Assembly (NCBI GenBank): GCA_964613425.1
Contig: CAZTHC010000030.1
Location: 1-13,722 of the forward strand
Length of the DNA: 13,722 bases
Direction: 5' to 3'
Source: CAZTHC01 sp964613425
Lineage (GTDB): Bacteria > Bacillota > Clostridia > TANB77 > CAG-508
In this document: piece after piece, positions 1 to 6,466 of the stretch
Position numbering within the stretch: the stretch's first letter is position 1
Layout of the letters: every line of letters begins with the position of its first letter
Program-made: the position numbers and the translations under genes
Notes under the pieces: generated by a model
Database searches by the model: none
What the model was told of the DNA's origin: nothing
Seen by the model: the letters and a program-made list of their open reading frames with translations, nothing else

Positions 1-91
1 TGTTTACAGCATTGTTTCCGGCTCCACCTACACCTATTACTTTAATTGTAGCTGTACCATCCATATAATTTACTTCTTCGTTTTCTATCAT
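1..91 (-). CDS. ftsZ: Cell division GTPase FtsZ, N-terminal fragment
   Basis: This is the first 30 codons of FtsZ, the tubulin-like GTPase that forms the division ring; the rest lies beyond the left edge. The peptide begins MIENEEVNYMDGTA and runs into IKVIGVGGAGNNAVN, the glycine-rich nucleotide-binding start typical of FtsZ. The ATG at 91 is preceded by an AGGAGGA-like ribosome binding site at 101-108. It lies 58 bp downstream of ftsA on the same strand, the usual ftsA-ftsZ order, so the two are probably co-transcribed. Identification is secure despite the short length. Confidence 0.93.
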   Translation of the reverse strand, partial: MIENEEVNYMDGTATIKVIGVGGAGNNAVN

Positions 92-149
92 AAAGTTTAT
101 TCCTCCTTAAAAATTTATATATATTTTTTTTAAAATTAAAAACTATTTC

Positions 150-1379
150 TTAAGAATAGAAAAATTCTTTTACTTTTTCTATTACATTTTTAAAAACATT
201 TTCATTCTTTTTTGTATCTATACTACTTGAAACTGTTTTTGCAAAAGGTTTTGAAGCAATATATCTTACTAATGCTAAACTTGACCTATATACTGGTTTA
301 ATTGTGCTTATTAATCTACCTGTTGCCATTTTAACCGGAATATTTAAAATAATCTTTCCTGCTACATCACTTTTGTTTATATTGCTAATTCCTTGACCTG
401 TTAATATAACATTATTTATTTTTTGTTTTATTCCTTGGCTTGTAATATCTTTATTTATTATAGAAAAGATTTCTTCTATTCTAGATTCTATAATTTCTAT
501 AAGCTCTGAACTTTTAATTGTATGTGGTTTTGTATCTCCTTTAAATGTAGATAATACTATGTCTGTATCATTATCTATAAAAGATTTCAAAGCTAATCCA
601 TATTGCTTCTTTAATTTATCTGCTTCTTCCTCTGTTATATTTAATACTAATGCTATATCACTTGTAATGTTGTCTCCACCTAATGGAATTGTATTTGTGT
701 AAATGAATTTACCTGCTTCAAAAACTCCGATATCTGTATTTCCAGCTCCTATATCTAATAACATTATATTGTCTGTTAATTCATTTCTGTCTAATATCAG
801 ATTTCTTTCTGCTAATGTATTTGGAATTATTCCGTCTATCTCTATTCCTGCTTTTCTAAATATATTAGATAATGTTTTAACATAATCTTTGTCAGCAATC
901 ATTACTTCGGCATTAACTGTAAATGCTGCACTTAAACTTCCTACTGGGTCTTCTACAAATTGACCATTATCCAATATAAATTCGCTAACTACTATATCTA
1001 TTAAAACTTTGTTGTCTGGCATATCTATGTCTTTTACTTGCATTATTGCAGATGTTACATCTTTTGTAGTTACCCCTGCATATTTATCTTTTATTTCTTT
1101 TACTATACTGTTTTGCACAATTGTTACATACTTTCCTGGTATTGTAACATACGCAGAATTAATTCTTAATCCAGTTTCTTCTTCTACATCTTTTACAGTT
1201 TTTGATATTCCTAAGGCAATCTCTTCTTCGTTTATTATTTTACCTTTTTGTATACCAAAACACTTGCAATCAGATGTTGCGATAATTTCTACTTGGTTAA
1301 AATTATTAACTTTTCCAACAACTGTACTTACTTTAGATGCGCCTATATCAATTCCAACGATTATATCACCTATTGCCAA
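150..1379 (-). CDS. ftsA: Cell division protein FtsA
   Basis: FtsA is an actin-like ATPase that anchors FtsZ filaments to the membrane. The protein starts with the phosphate-1 motif VGIDIGASKVSTVVGKV, has the phosphate-2 region MLLDIGAGNTDIGVFEAGK in the middle and VILTGQGISN near residues 325-335 (the family usually has GGG here). It ends in an amphipathic helix, NVIEKVKEFFYS, the expected membrane-targeting tail. I place the start at the TTG at 1379, giving 409 aa. A GGAGGA site ends six bases before this TTG, while the longer reading from a TTG at 1394 would put that ribosome binding site inside the coding sequence. It is followed by ftsZ and has its own promoter at 1420-1448. Confidence 0.93.
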   Translation of the reverse strand: MAIGDIIVGIDIGASKVSTVVGKVNNFNQVEIIATSDCKCFGIQKGKIINEEEIALGISKTVKDVEEETGLRINSAYVTIPGKYVTIVQNSIVKEIKDKYAGVTTKDVTSAIMQVKDIDMPDNKVLIDIVVSEFILDNGQFVEDPVGSLSAAFTVNAEVMIADKDYVKTLSNIFRKAGIEIDGIIPNTLAERNLILDRNELTDNIMLLDIGAGNTDIGVFEAGKFIYTNTIPLGGDNITSDIALVLNITEEEADKLKKQYGLALKSFIDNDTDIVLSTFKGDTKPHTIKSSELIEIIESRIEEIFSIINKDITSQGIKQKINNVILTGQGISNINKSDVAGKIILNIPVKMATGRLISTIKPVYRSSLALVRYIASKPFAKTVSSSIDTKKNENVFKNVIEKVKEFFYS

Positions 1380-1419
1380 AGTTAATTCCTCCAATTTTTT
1401 TGTTTTATTCCGTGTCCTA

Positions 1420-1448
1420 AGAATATTATATTTTTAGAAAAATGTCAA
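1420..1448 (-). promoter_or_regulatory. Sigma-A promoter of ftsA-ftsZ
   Basis: On the minus strand a perfect -35 TTGACA (1448-1443) is followed after 17 bases by TATTCT (1425-1420), a 4/6 match to the -10 consensus. It lies about 40 bases upstream of the TTG start of ftsA, leaving a short leader. Phased A-tracts just upstream (1461-1493) may act as an UP element. Confidence 0.65.
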
Positions 1449-1460
1449 TAGAAATCGTTA

Positions 1461-1497
1461 TATTTTTGTAATATTTTTGTAATATTTTTGTAATATT
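1461..1497. repeat. Three tandem 11-bp repeats with phased A-tracts
   Basis: The unit TATTTTTGTAA is repeated exactly three times (1461-1471, 1472-1482, 1483-1493), with a partial fourth copy (TATT). On the minus strand this places an A5 tract every 11 bp, one helical turn, starting 12 bp upstream of the ftsA -35 box. Such phasing bends DNA and can work as an UP element or protein-binding array. The repeat is direct observation; the role is inference. Confidence 0.75.
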
Positions 1498-1584
1498 GTT
1501 ATTTTTTTAGGCTTTCCGTAGTTTTTGAGGTTTTTACAATTTTTAATGGTTTTATTAGGTTTTTGAAAATTGTTTATATTTTAA

Positions 1585-1613
1585 TTGATATATTTTGTTT
1601 ATTGTGGTACACT
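1585..1613 (+). promoter_or_regulatory. Promoter of pflB-pflA (extended -10)
   Basis: TTGATA (1585-1590) and TACACT (1608-1613) are separated by exactly 17 bases, and TGG immediately before the -10 gives a TGn extension. Transcription would begin near 1620, about 35 bases before the pflB ATG. It diverges from the ftsA promoter about 140 bp away. The rest of 1498-1584 is T-rich, with nothing else I can name. Confidence 0.65.
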
Positions 1614-1627
1614 ACTTAGATAAACAG
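1595..1627. promoter_or_regulatory. Inverted repeat bracketing the pflB -10, possible operator
   Basis: TTGTTTAT (1595-1602) and ATAAACAG (1620-1627) are inverted copies matching at 7 of 8 positions, separated by 17 bp that hold the -10 box. A protein bound here would cover the promoter. The half-sites loosely recall redox-repressor (Rex-type) TTGTT...AACAA sites, but the spacer is longer than a Rex site allows, so the regulator is unknown. Confidence 0.3.
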
Positions 1628-1653
1628 AATACTTTATGAAGGGGTGATTTAAA

Positions 1654-3891
1654 ATGAATTTTGAACAATGGACAAATTTCAAAAGTGGTGAATGGCAAAC
1701 AGAAATAAACGTAAGAAATTTTATTCAAAGAAACTATACACCATATACTGGAGATGGTACTTTTTTGTCGCCTGTAACAGAAAAAACTAGGAAACTATGG
1801 AATAAAGTTTTAGACTTATATGAAAAAGAAAAAAACAGTATGAATGGAATATTATCTGTAGATACTGAGCATGTATCTACTATTACTAGCCATAATGCTG
1901 GATATATAGACAAAACTCTTGAACAAATAGTTGGCTTGCAAACAGATGAACCTTTGAAAAGAGCAATTATGCCTAATGGTGGAATTCGTATAGTAGAAAA
2001 ATCTTTAGAAGCTTGTAACTTGGCTCCATCTGAAAAAATTGAAGATATTTATCATAATTATAGAAGAACACATAATGATGGCGTTTTTATGGCATATACG
2101 CCTGAAATTAGGGCAGCAAGAAGTTCACATATTATTACTGGACTACCTGATGGGTATGGTCGTGGAAGAATTATTGGTGATTATAGAAGAATAGCATTAT
2201 ATGGTATTGCAGCTTTAATTGAAGATAAAAAGCAACAATTTGCATCAACAGAAGTTTCTAATATATTAGAAGATACAATTAGAGAAAGAGAAGAAATTTC
2301 TGACCAAATAAAAGCTCTTCAAGACTTACAAGAAATGGCACAAAAATATGGTCTTGATATTTCAAAACCAGCTTCAAATTCTAAAGAAGCTGTTCAATGG
2401 ACATATTTCGGATATTTAGGCGCTATAAAAGACCAAAATGGTGCTGCAATGAGCTTAGGTAGAACTTCTACCTTCTTAGATATATATTTTGAAAGAGATT
2501 TAAAAAATGGCTCTATAACAGAGGAAGAAGTTCAAGAATTAATGGACCATTTTGTTATGAAGCTTAGAATGGTTAGATTCTTAAGAACTCCTGAATACAA
2601 TCAGTTATTTAGTGGTGACCCTATTTGGGTTACAGAATCTATTGGTGGTATGGGATTAGATGGAAGAACTTTAGTTACAAAAAATTCTTTTAGAATGTTA
2701 CACACTTTAACAAATTTAGGACCAGCACCAGAACCAAATATGACAGTATTATGGTCTATTAATCTTCCTAAAAACTTTAAAGAATATTGTGCAAATATTT
2801 CTATTAAAACATCATCTATTCAATATGAAAATGATGATTTAATGAGAACTTACTGGGGAGATGATTATGGAATAGCATGTTGTGTTTCTGCAATGCGTCT
2901 TGGTAAACAAATGCAATTTTTTGGTGCAAGATGTAATTTAGCAAAATCTTTATTATATGCTATAAATGGCGGTAGAGATGAAATTTCTGGAAAACAAATT
3001 TCTCCAAAATTTGTTCCTATAACTTCAGAATATTTAGATTATGATGAAGTGATGGAAAAATTTGAAAATATAATGGAATGGGTTGCTCGTGTATATGTTA
3101 ATGCATTAAACATAATTCACTATATGCATGATAAATATAGCTATGAAAGCTTAGAAATGGCTTTACATGACAAAGACATTTTAAGAACAATGGCTTGTGG
3201 AATAGCTGGTTTATCTGTTGTTGCTGATTCTTTATCTGCAATTAAATATGCAAAAGTAAAAGTTATTAGAGATGAAACTGGTCTTGCTATAGATTATAAA
3301 GTTGAAGGAGAATATCCTCAATATGGAAATGATGATGACAAAGTTGATTCTATCGCTGTTGATGTAGTTAAATTGTTTATGTCAAAATTAAAGAAACAAA
3401 GAACTTATAGAAATTCAAAACTTACTTTATCTATTCTTACAATTACATCAAATGTAGTTTATGGTAAGAAAACTGGCGCTACTCCAGATGGACGCCCTGC
3501 AGGTTCACCTTTTGGACCTGGAGCAAATCCTCTACATGGAAGAGATAAAAACGGAGCATTAGCTGTTTTAAACACTATTGCGAAATTACCTTATGCACAT
3601 TCAGAAGATGGTATTTCTTATACCTTTTCTATTGTTCCAAAAGCTTTAGGTAAAGATGAGACAAGTAGAATTAATAATTTAATATCTTTATTAGATGGAT
3701 ATTTTGTTCAAGATAGCCATCATATAAATGTTAATGTTTTTGATAGACAATTACTAGAAGATGCTATGAAGCATCCTGAAAAATACCCACAACTTACTAT
3801 TCGTGTTTCAGGATACGCTGTTAATTTTGTAAAACTTACTAAAGAACAACAATTAGATGTAATAAATAGAACAATACATGAAAAAATGTAA
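1654..3891 (+). CDS. pflB: Formate C-acetyltransferase (pyruvate formate-lyase)
   Basis: This oxygen-sensitive glycyl-radical enzyme of anaerobic fermentation converts pyruvate and CoA to acetyl-CoA and formate. At 745 aa it is close to the 760 aa of the E. coli enzyme. The adjacent catalytic cysteines are Cys409-Cys410 in IACCVSAM, and the radical-bearing residue is Gly720 in RVSGYAVNF near the C-terminus. The ATG at 1654 follows an AAGGGGTGAT ribosome binding site at 1639-1648. pflA begins 14 bp downstream, so the enzyme and activase share one transcript from the promoter at 1585-1613. None of its 37 arginine codons is CGG, which matters for the frameshift in the next gene. All key residues are present and the gene looks intact. 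Confidence 0.97.
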   Translation: MNFEQWTNFKSGEWQTEINVRNFIQRNYTPYTGDGTFLSPVTEKTRKLWNKVLDLYEKEKNSMNGILSVDTEHVSTITSHNAGYIDKTLEQIVGLQTDEPLKRAIMPNGGIRIVEKSLEACNLAPSEKIEDIYHNYRRTHNDGVFMAYTPEIRAARSSHIITGLPDGYGRGRIIGDYRRIALYGIAALIEDKKQQFASTEVSNILEDTIREREEISDQIKALQDLQEMAQKYGLDISKPASNSKEAVQWTYFGYLGAIKDQNGAAMSLGRTSTFLDIYFERDLKNGSITEEEVQELMDHFVMKLRMVRFLRTPEYNQLFSGDPIWVTESIGGMGLDGRTLVTKNSFRMLHTLTNLGPAPEPNMTVLWSINLPKNFKEYCANISIKTSSIQYENDDLMRTYWGDDYGIACCVSAMRLGKQMQFFGARCNLAKSLLYAINGGRDEISGKQISPKFVPITSEYLDYDEVMEKFENIMEWVARVYVNALNIIHYMHDKYSYESLEMALHDKDILRTMACGIAGLSVVADSLSAIKYAKVKVIRDETGLAIDYKVEGEYPQYGNDDDKVDSIAVDVVKLFMSKLKKQRTYRNSKLTLSILTITSNVVYGKKTGATPDGRPAGSPFGPGANPLHGRDKNGALAVLNTIAKLPYAHSEDGISYTFSIVPKALGKDETSRINNLISLLDGYFVQDSHHINVNVFDRQLLEDAMKHPEKYPQLTIRVSGYAVNFVKLTKEQQLDVINRTIHEKM

Positions 3892-3905
3892 AGTGGTGAT
3901 TCTTT

Positions 3906-4638
3906 ATGGAAAACGAAAATGATGAAATTTTAGGTAGAATTCATTCTTTTGAAACCTTTGGAACTGTTGATGGTCCAGGTATACGTTTTGTAATATTTAT
4001 GCAAGGATGTCCTTTAAAATGCAAATATTGTCAAAACAGAGATACTTGGCCTACTCATAGTGGTAAGAGAATTTCTACTAATGATTTAGTATCATTAATT
4101 TCTAGATACGAACCTTATATAACTTCTTCTAATGGAGGCGTTACTGTTACAGGTGGCGAGCCTTTATTACAAGCTAGCTTTTTAGTAGATTTATTTAAAA
4201 AATTAAAAGCTAATGGTTTTCATACTGCAATAGATACTTCTCGGTATGTTTGTAATAAACGATACTATAAAAGAACTTCTTTCTTTAACAGATTTAGTTC
4301 TTTTAGATATAAAGCATATTAATAGTGAGAAATGTATTGAGCTTTGTGGTAAACCTAATGAAAAAGAATTAGAATTTGCAAAATATTTAAGTAATAACAA
4401 TATTCCTATTTGGATTAGACAAGTAATAGTTCCTGGAATTACAGATAATTCAGAAGATATTTTAGAATTAAAGAAATTTATTTCTAGCCTAAAAACTGTT
4501 AAAAAAATAGAACTGTTGCCTTATCACAATATGGGAAAATTTAAATGGGAAGAATTAGATCAAGAATACGAGCTTGAAAGCGTTCCCCCTGCTACTCAGG
4601 AAGACATAGATAAAGTAAAGAAGATTTTGGATATATAA
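3906..4638 (+). CDS. pflA: Pyruvate formate-lyase activating enzyme, split by a +1 frame break
   Basis: This radical-SAM enzyme installs the glycyl radical on pyruvate formate-lyase. The N-terminal part has the cluster motif CPLKCKYC (Cys35, Cys39, Cys42, CX3CX2C), preceded by ETFGTVDGPGIRF, then TGGEPLL. The zero frame is correct through codon 112 (DTS) and then runs into an unrelated tail. In the +1 frame from 4243 the protein resumes exactly as GMFVINDTIKELL and continues through LVLLDIKHI, WIRQVIVPGITDN and KIELLPYHNMGKFKWEEL to a normal end. Skipping C4242 gives 243 aa, against 246 in E. coli. There is no other lesion. The ATG follows AAGTGGTGAT. The break is an in-frame CGG, as in znuB and znuC; it may be real recoding or a sequence error. 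Confidence 0.93.
4239..4245 (+). other. +1 frame-break site in pflA: TCT-C-GGT
   Basis: The zero frame reads ACT TCT CGG TAT; conserved protein sequence requires ACT TCT GGT ATG (Thr-Ser-Gly-Met). One extra C at 4242 sits immediately before a GGT glycine codon. There is no homopolymer here to explain a simple length error. Confidence 0.9.
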
Positions 4639-4672
4639 TATATTTTTTTACTTTTCTAATTTTTATACAATA

Positions 4673-4715
4673 AAAAGCACCCCTAAATCTAATTTTAGAC
4701 TTTTGGGGTGCTTTT
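4673..4715. terminator. Bidirectional terminator between pflA and the SpoIIID-like gene
   Basis: AAAAGCACCCC (4673-4683) pairs perfectly with GGGGTGCTTTT (4705-4715). The interior extends the stem through AAATCTAA / TTAGA-C-TTT with one bulged C. T-runs follow the GC core on both strands, so it can end transcription from the pfl operon on the plus strand and from the convergent gene on the minus strand. Confidence 0.92.
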
Positions 4716-4722
4716 ATTTGAA

Positions 4723-5052
4723 CTAGCGCTTGGAAAGATACAGCTTATATGTTATAATAACATATTTTTGCTTATCAACGATTTTCAACTCTTTTTCAAG
4801 ATACTCATAAAATTTTTCCCTTGAAATTTTAAATTTTCTAAAAACTTGGTCTATTGGAGTCTTCTGCTCTAAAACAGCTCTTACAGCTCTAAGGTATTTG
4901 CTAACAGCCTTTTCGTATAACCTTGAGTCAATGGCTTTTAATCGTTTGAGCTTACGTTGTACTGTTTTTTCATTACACCGAAACTCTCGTGCTGTTTCCT
5001 GAATTGTATGACCTTCTGCTAAATAGTATGCCATTCTCAATATTTCTTCCAT
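4723..5052 (-). CDS. SpoIIID-like helix-turn-helix DNA-binding protein
   Basis: This 109 aa basic protein probably regulates transcription. Residues 16-36 (TIQETAREFRCNEKTVQRKL) line up with the helix-turn-helix of the sporulation regulator SpoIIID, which I recall as TVRVIAKEFGVSKSTVHKDL, and the following RLKAIDSRLYEKAVSKYL also resembles that family. It lacks the usual SpoIIID basic tail and has instead a second HTH-like segment (about 66-88, TPIDQVFRKFKISREKFYEYL), so it is more likely a relative than SpoIIID itself. The ATG at 5052 follows AGGAGG at 5061-5066. Its promoter (5084-5113) looks vegetative rather than sporulation-type. Arg25 is encoded by CGG, the only such in-frame sense codon I found in the window; SpoIIID has Gly at this position. 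Confidence 0.75.
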   Translation of the reverse strand: MEEILRMAYYLAEGHTIQETAREFRCNEKTVQRKLKRLKAIDSRLYEKAVSKYLRAVRAVLEQKTPIDQVFRKFKISREKFYEYLEKELKIVDKQKYVIITYKLYLSKR

Positions 5053-5083
5053 GTGCTAGTCCTCCTAAAGTTAATATATTTTA

Positions 5084-5113
5084 ATTATACAATTTTTAAA
5101 CACATTTTGTCAA
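5084..5113 (-). promoter_or_regulatory. Near-consensus sigma-A promoter of the SpoIIID-like gene
   Basis: On the minus strand TTGACA (5113-5108) and TATAAT (5089-5084) are both perfect, separated by 18 bases. The start site would be about 25 bases before the ATG at 5052. The -35 box starts 5 bp beyond the stop codon of the upstream zinc-operon gene, and I see no terminator between them, so read-through from that operon is also possible. Confidence 0.85.
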
Positions 5114-5118
5114 ATTTA

Positions 5119-5604
5119 TCAGTTTGATACAGTATCTTTTCCTCTTGTTGTTAATTTTTCTATATTAGAAGCTTTTATATATATATAATCTGTTCCTCCG
5201 TCATTTTCTATTTCCAATGTTCCTGTTACTTTTATCCAATCTTTTTCTGGTTCTAACTCTATATCTTTATCATATTGATATTCTATATATGCATATTGAT
5301 CTCCACTGCAGCATCCTGGTCCATATCTACCAACAAATTTGTATTCCTCTGTTTCTAATGGGAACCCTTCTATCTCAATTGTTTTACCTTTATATTCTTG
5401 TTTATTATAATATATTTGATTTAGCTGTGTTATATAATAATTATCTCTTACTTTTATATCTATTCCGCTCTTTGTTGATGCAGTTTGTGTTGTTTGTTCA
5501 TCATTTGTTTTTTTCTGACTTGCGTCTAAGAGAATTATTCCAACTATTGCACCAACTACAATAACTGCTAAGATTATTATTAATATTATTTTTTTTGCTT
5601 TCAT
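5119..5604 (-). CDS. Membrane-anchored protein resembling the DUF1980 / YcgQ C-terminal domain
   Basis: This 161 aa protein has a short basic start, one hydrophobic helix (about 5-27) and then a soluble domain expected outside the membrane. The domain reads YNKQEYKGKTIEIEGF, then GRYGPGCCSGDQYAYIEYQ, then DWIKVTGTLEIENDGG. This order of GKxIxxxGF, a CC pair followed by D, and a WIKVTGTL strand matches my memory of the C-terminal domain of the DUF1980 (TIGR03943, YcgQ) family, often found beside COG0701 permeases. The two adjacent cysteines may bind metal. It is the last gene of the znu operon, 42 bp after znuB, so a role in zinc handling is likely by context. The ATG at 5604 follows a GGAGGG site. 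Biochemical function is unknown. Confidence 0.65.
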   Translation of the reverse strand: MKAKKIILIIILAVIVVGAIVGIILLDASQKKTNDEQTTQTASTKSGIDIKVRDNYYITQLNQIYYNKQEYKGKTIEIEGFPLETEEYKFVGRYGPGCCSGDQYAYIEYQYDKDIELEPEKDWIKVTGTLEIENDGGTDYIYIKASNIEKLTTRGKDTVSN

Positions 5605-5646
5605 TATATTTTCCCTCCATATTTATAAAATTGTATTAATTATTTT

Positions 5647-6466
5647 TTACTCATTAATTATTTTATCTATAATTGTAAATATAATAAATAATGCTAAATT
5701 TACTAAAACAATTGTGGCTCCTGTACTTATATTATATATGTATGATAAAAATATTCCTATTAAAAAAGCTATAACACTTATTATTGCAGAGCTTACAACA
5801 ACTTTTTTGAACGATTTAAACAATCTCATTGAAGTTAGTGCTGGGAATATAATTATACTACTAATAAGCATTGTACCCATCATTCTCATTCCAATTACTA
5901 TCGTAACAGCTGTTAATACTGCTATTAAGCTTGTGTACCTATTTGCTTTTAGTCCGCTTGCTTTTGCAAAGTCTTCGTCAAATGTTACTACAAATAATTT
6001 TCTATAATATAGTATAAATAAAATTGAAACTATTATGCTAACTATTATACTTAAATATACATCACTTTTGCTCATTGCAAGTATACTTCCAAACATAAAA
6101 TTACATACATCTGTATTCATCCCTGTTGTTAATGAAGTTACGGCAACACCTATTGCTAATGCACTGCTTGAAATTAATGCTATTGCACTATCACTTTTTA
6201 TTTTGCTGTTATTACCTATTTTTAATAAAATAATTGCAAACAACACTACACATGGTATTGTTATTGGTAATGGTGCCCATCCAAATGCAACTGCTACTGT
6301 TAGTATTCCAAAACCTACATGAGATAAGCCGGTCTCCTATCATTGCATATCTTTTTAAAACTAAACTTACACCTAAAAGAGCTGCACATAAGCTTACTAA
6401 GCAACCTACAATAATTGCTCTTGTTATAAATGTGTATTGCAACATTTCTTGAATTGTTTGTAACAT
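5647..6466 (-). CDS. znuB: Zinc ABC transporter permease ZnuB, split by a +1 frame break
   Basis: This is the membrane subunit of a cluster 9 family metal importer (ZnuB/MntB/AdcB type), predicted to have multiple membrane helices. The zero frame from the ATG at 6466 gives MLQTIQEMLQYTFITRAIIVG through RYAMIGD (45 codons), then meets CGG. Skipping one C (6331) continues as GLSHVGFGILTVAVAFGWAPL and on through GLKANRYTSLIAVLTAV and RMMGTMLISSIIIFPALTS, giving 272 aa, the normal size. GDGLSH is the conserved motif I know from this family as GDA(L/I)SHA. No other damage is visible. The start codon overlaps the znuC stop by one base (TAATG), so translation is coupled. Specificity for zinc is inferred from ZnuA's His-rich loop. 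Confidence 0.92.
6328..6334 (-). other. +1 frame-break site in znuB: GAC-C-GGC
   Basis: The coding strand reads GGA GAC CGG CTT; the protein family requires GGA GAC GGC TTA (Gly-Asp-Gly-Leu). The extra C is at 6331 (or 6332, indistinguishable). As in pflA and znuC, the spare base is a C directly before a glycine codon. Confidence 0.9.

Noticed and set aside
1009..1437. A 142-codon plus-strand open frame opposite ftsA
   Set aside because: It runs antisense to the conserved FtsA N-terminal domain and through its promoter; no family resemblance or ribosome binding site.
1621..1653. Riboswitch in the pflB leader
   Set aside because: The leader after the predicted start site is only about 35 bases, too short for a known riboswitch, and no terminator hairpin is present.
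4246..4638. Separate gene starting at ATG 4246 after the pflA break
   Set aside because: The peptide is the exact continuation of PflA and there is no ribosome binding site before this ATG, so it is not an independent gene.
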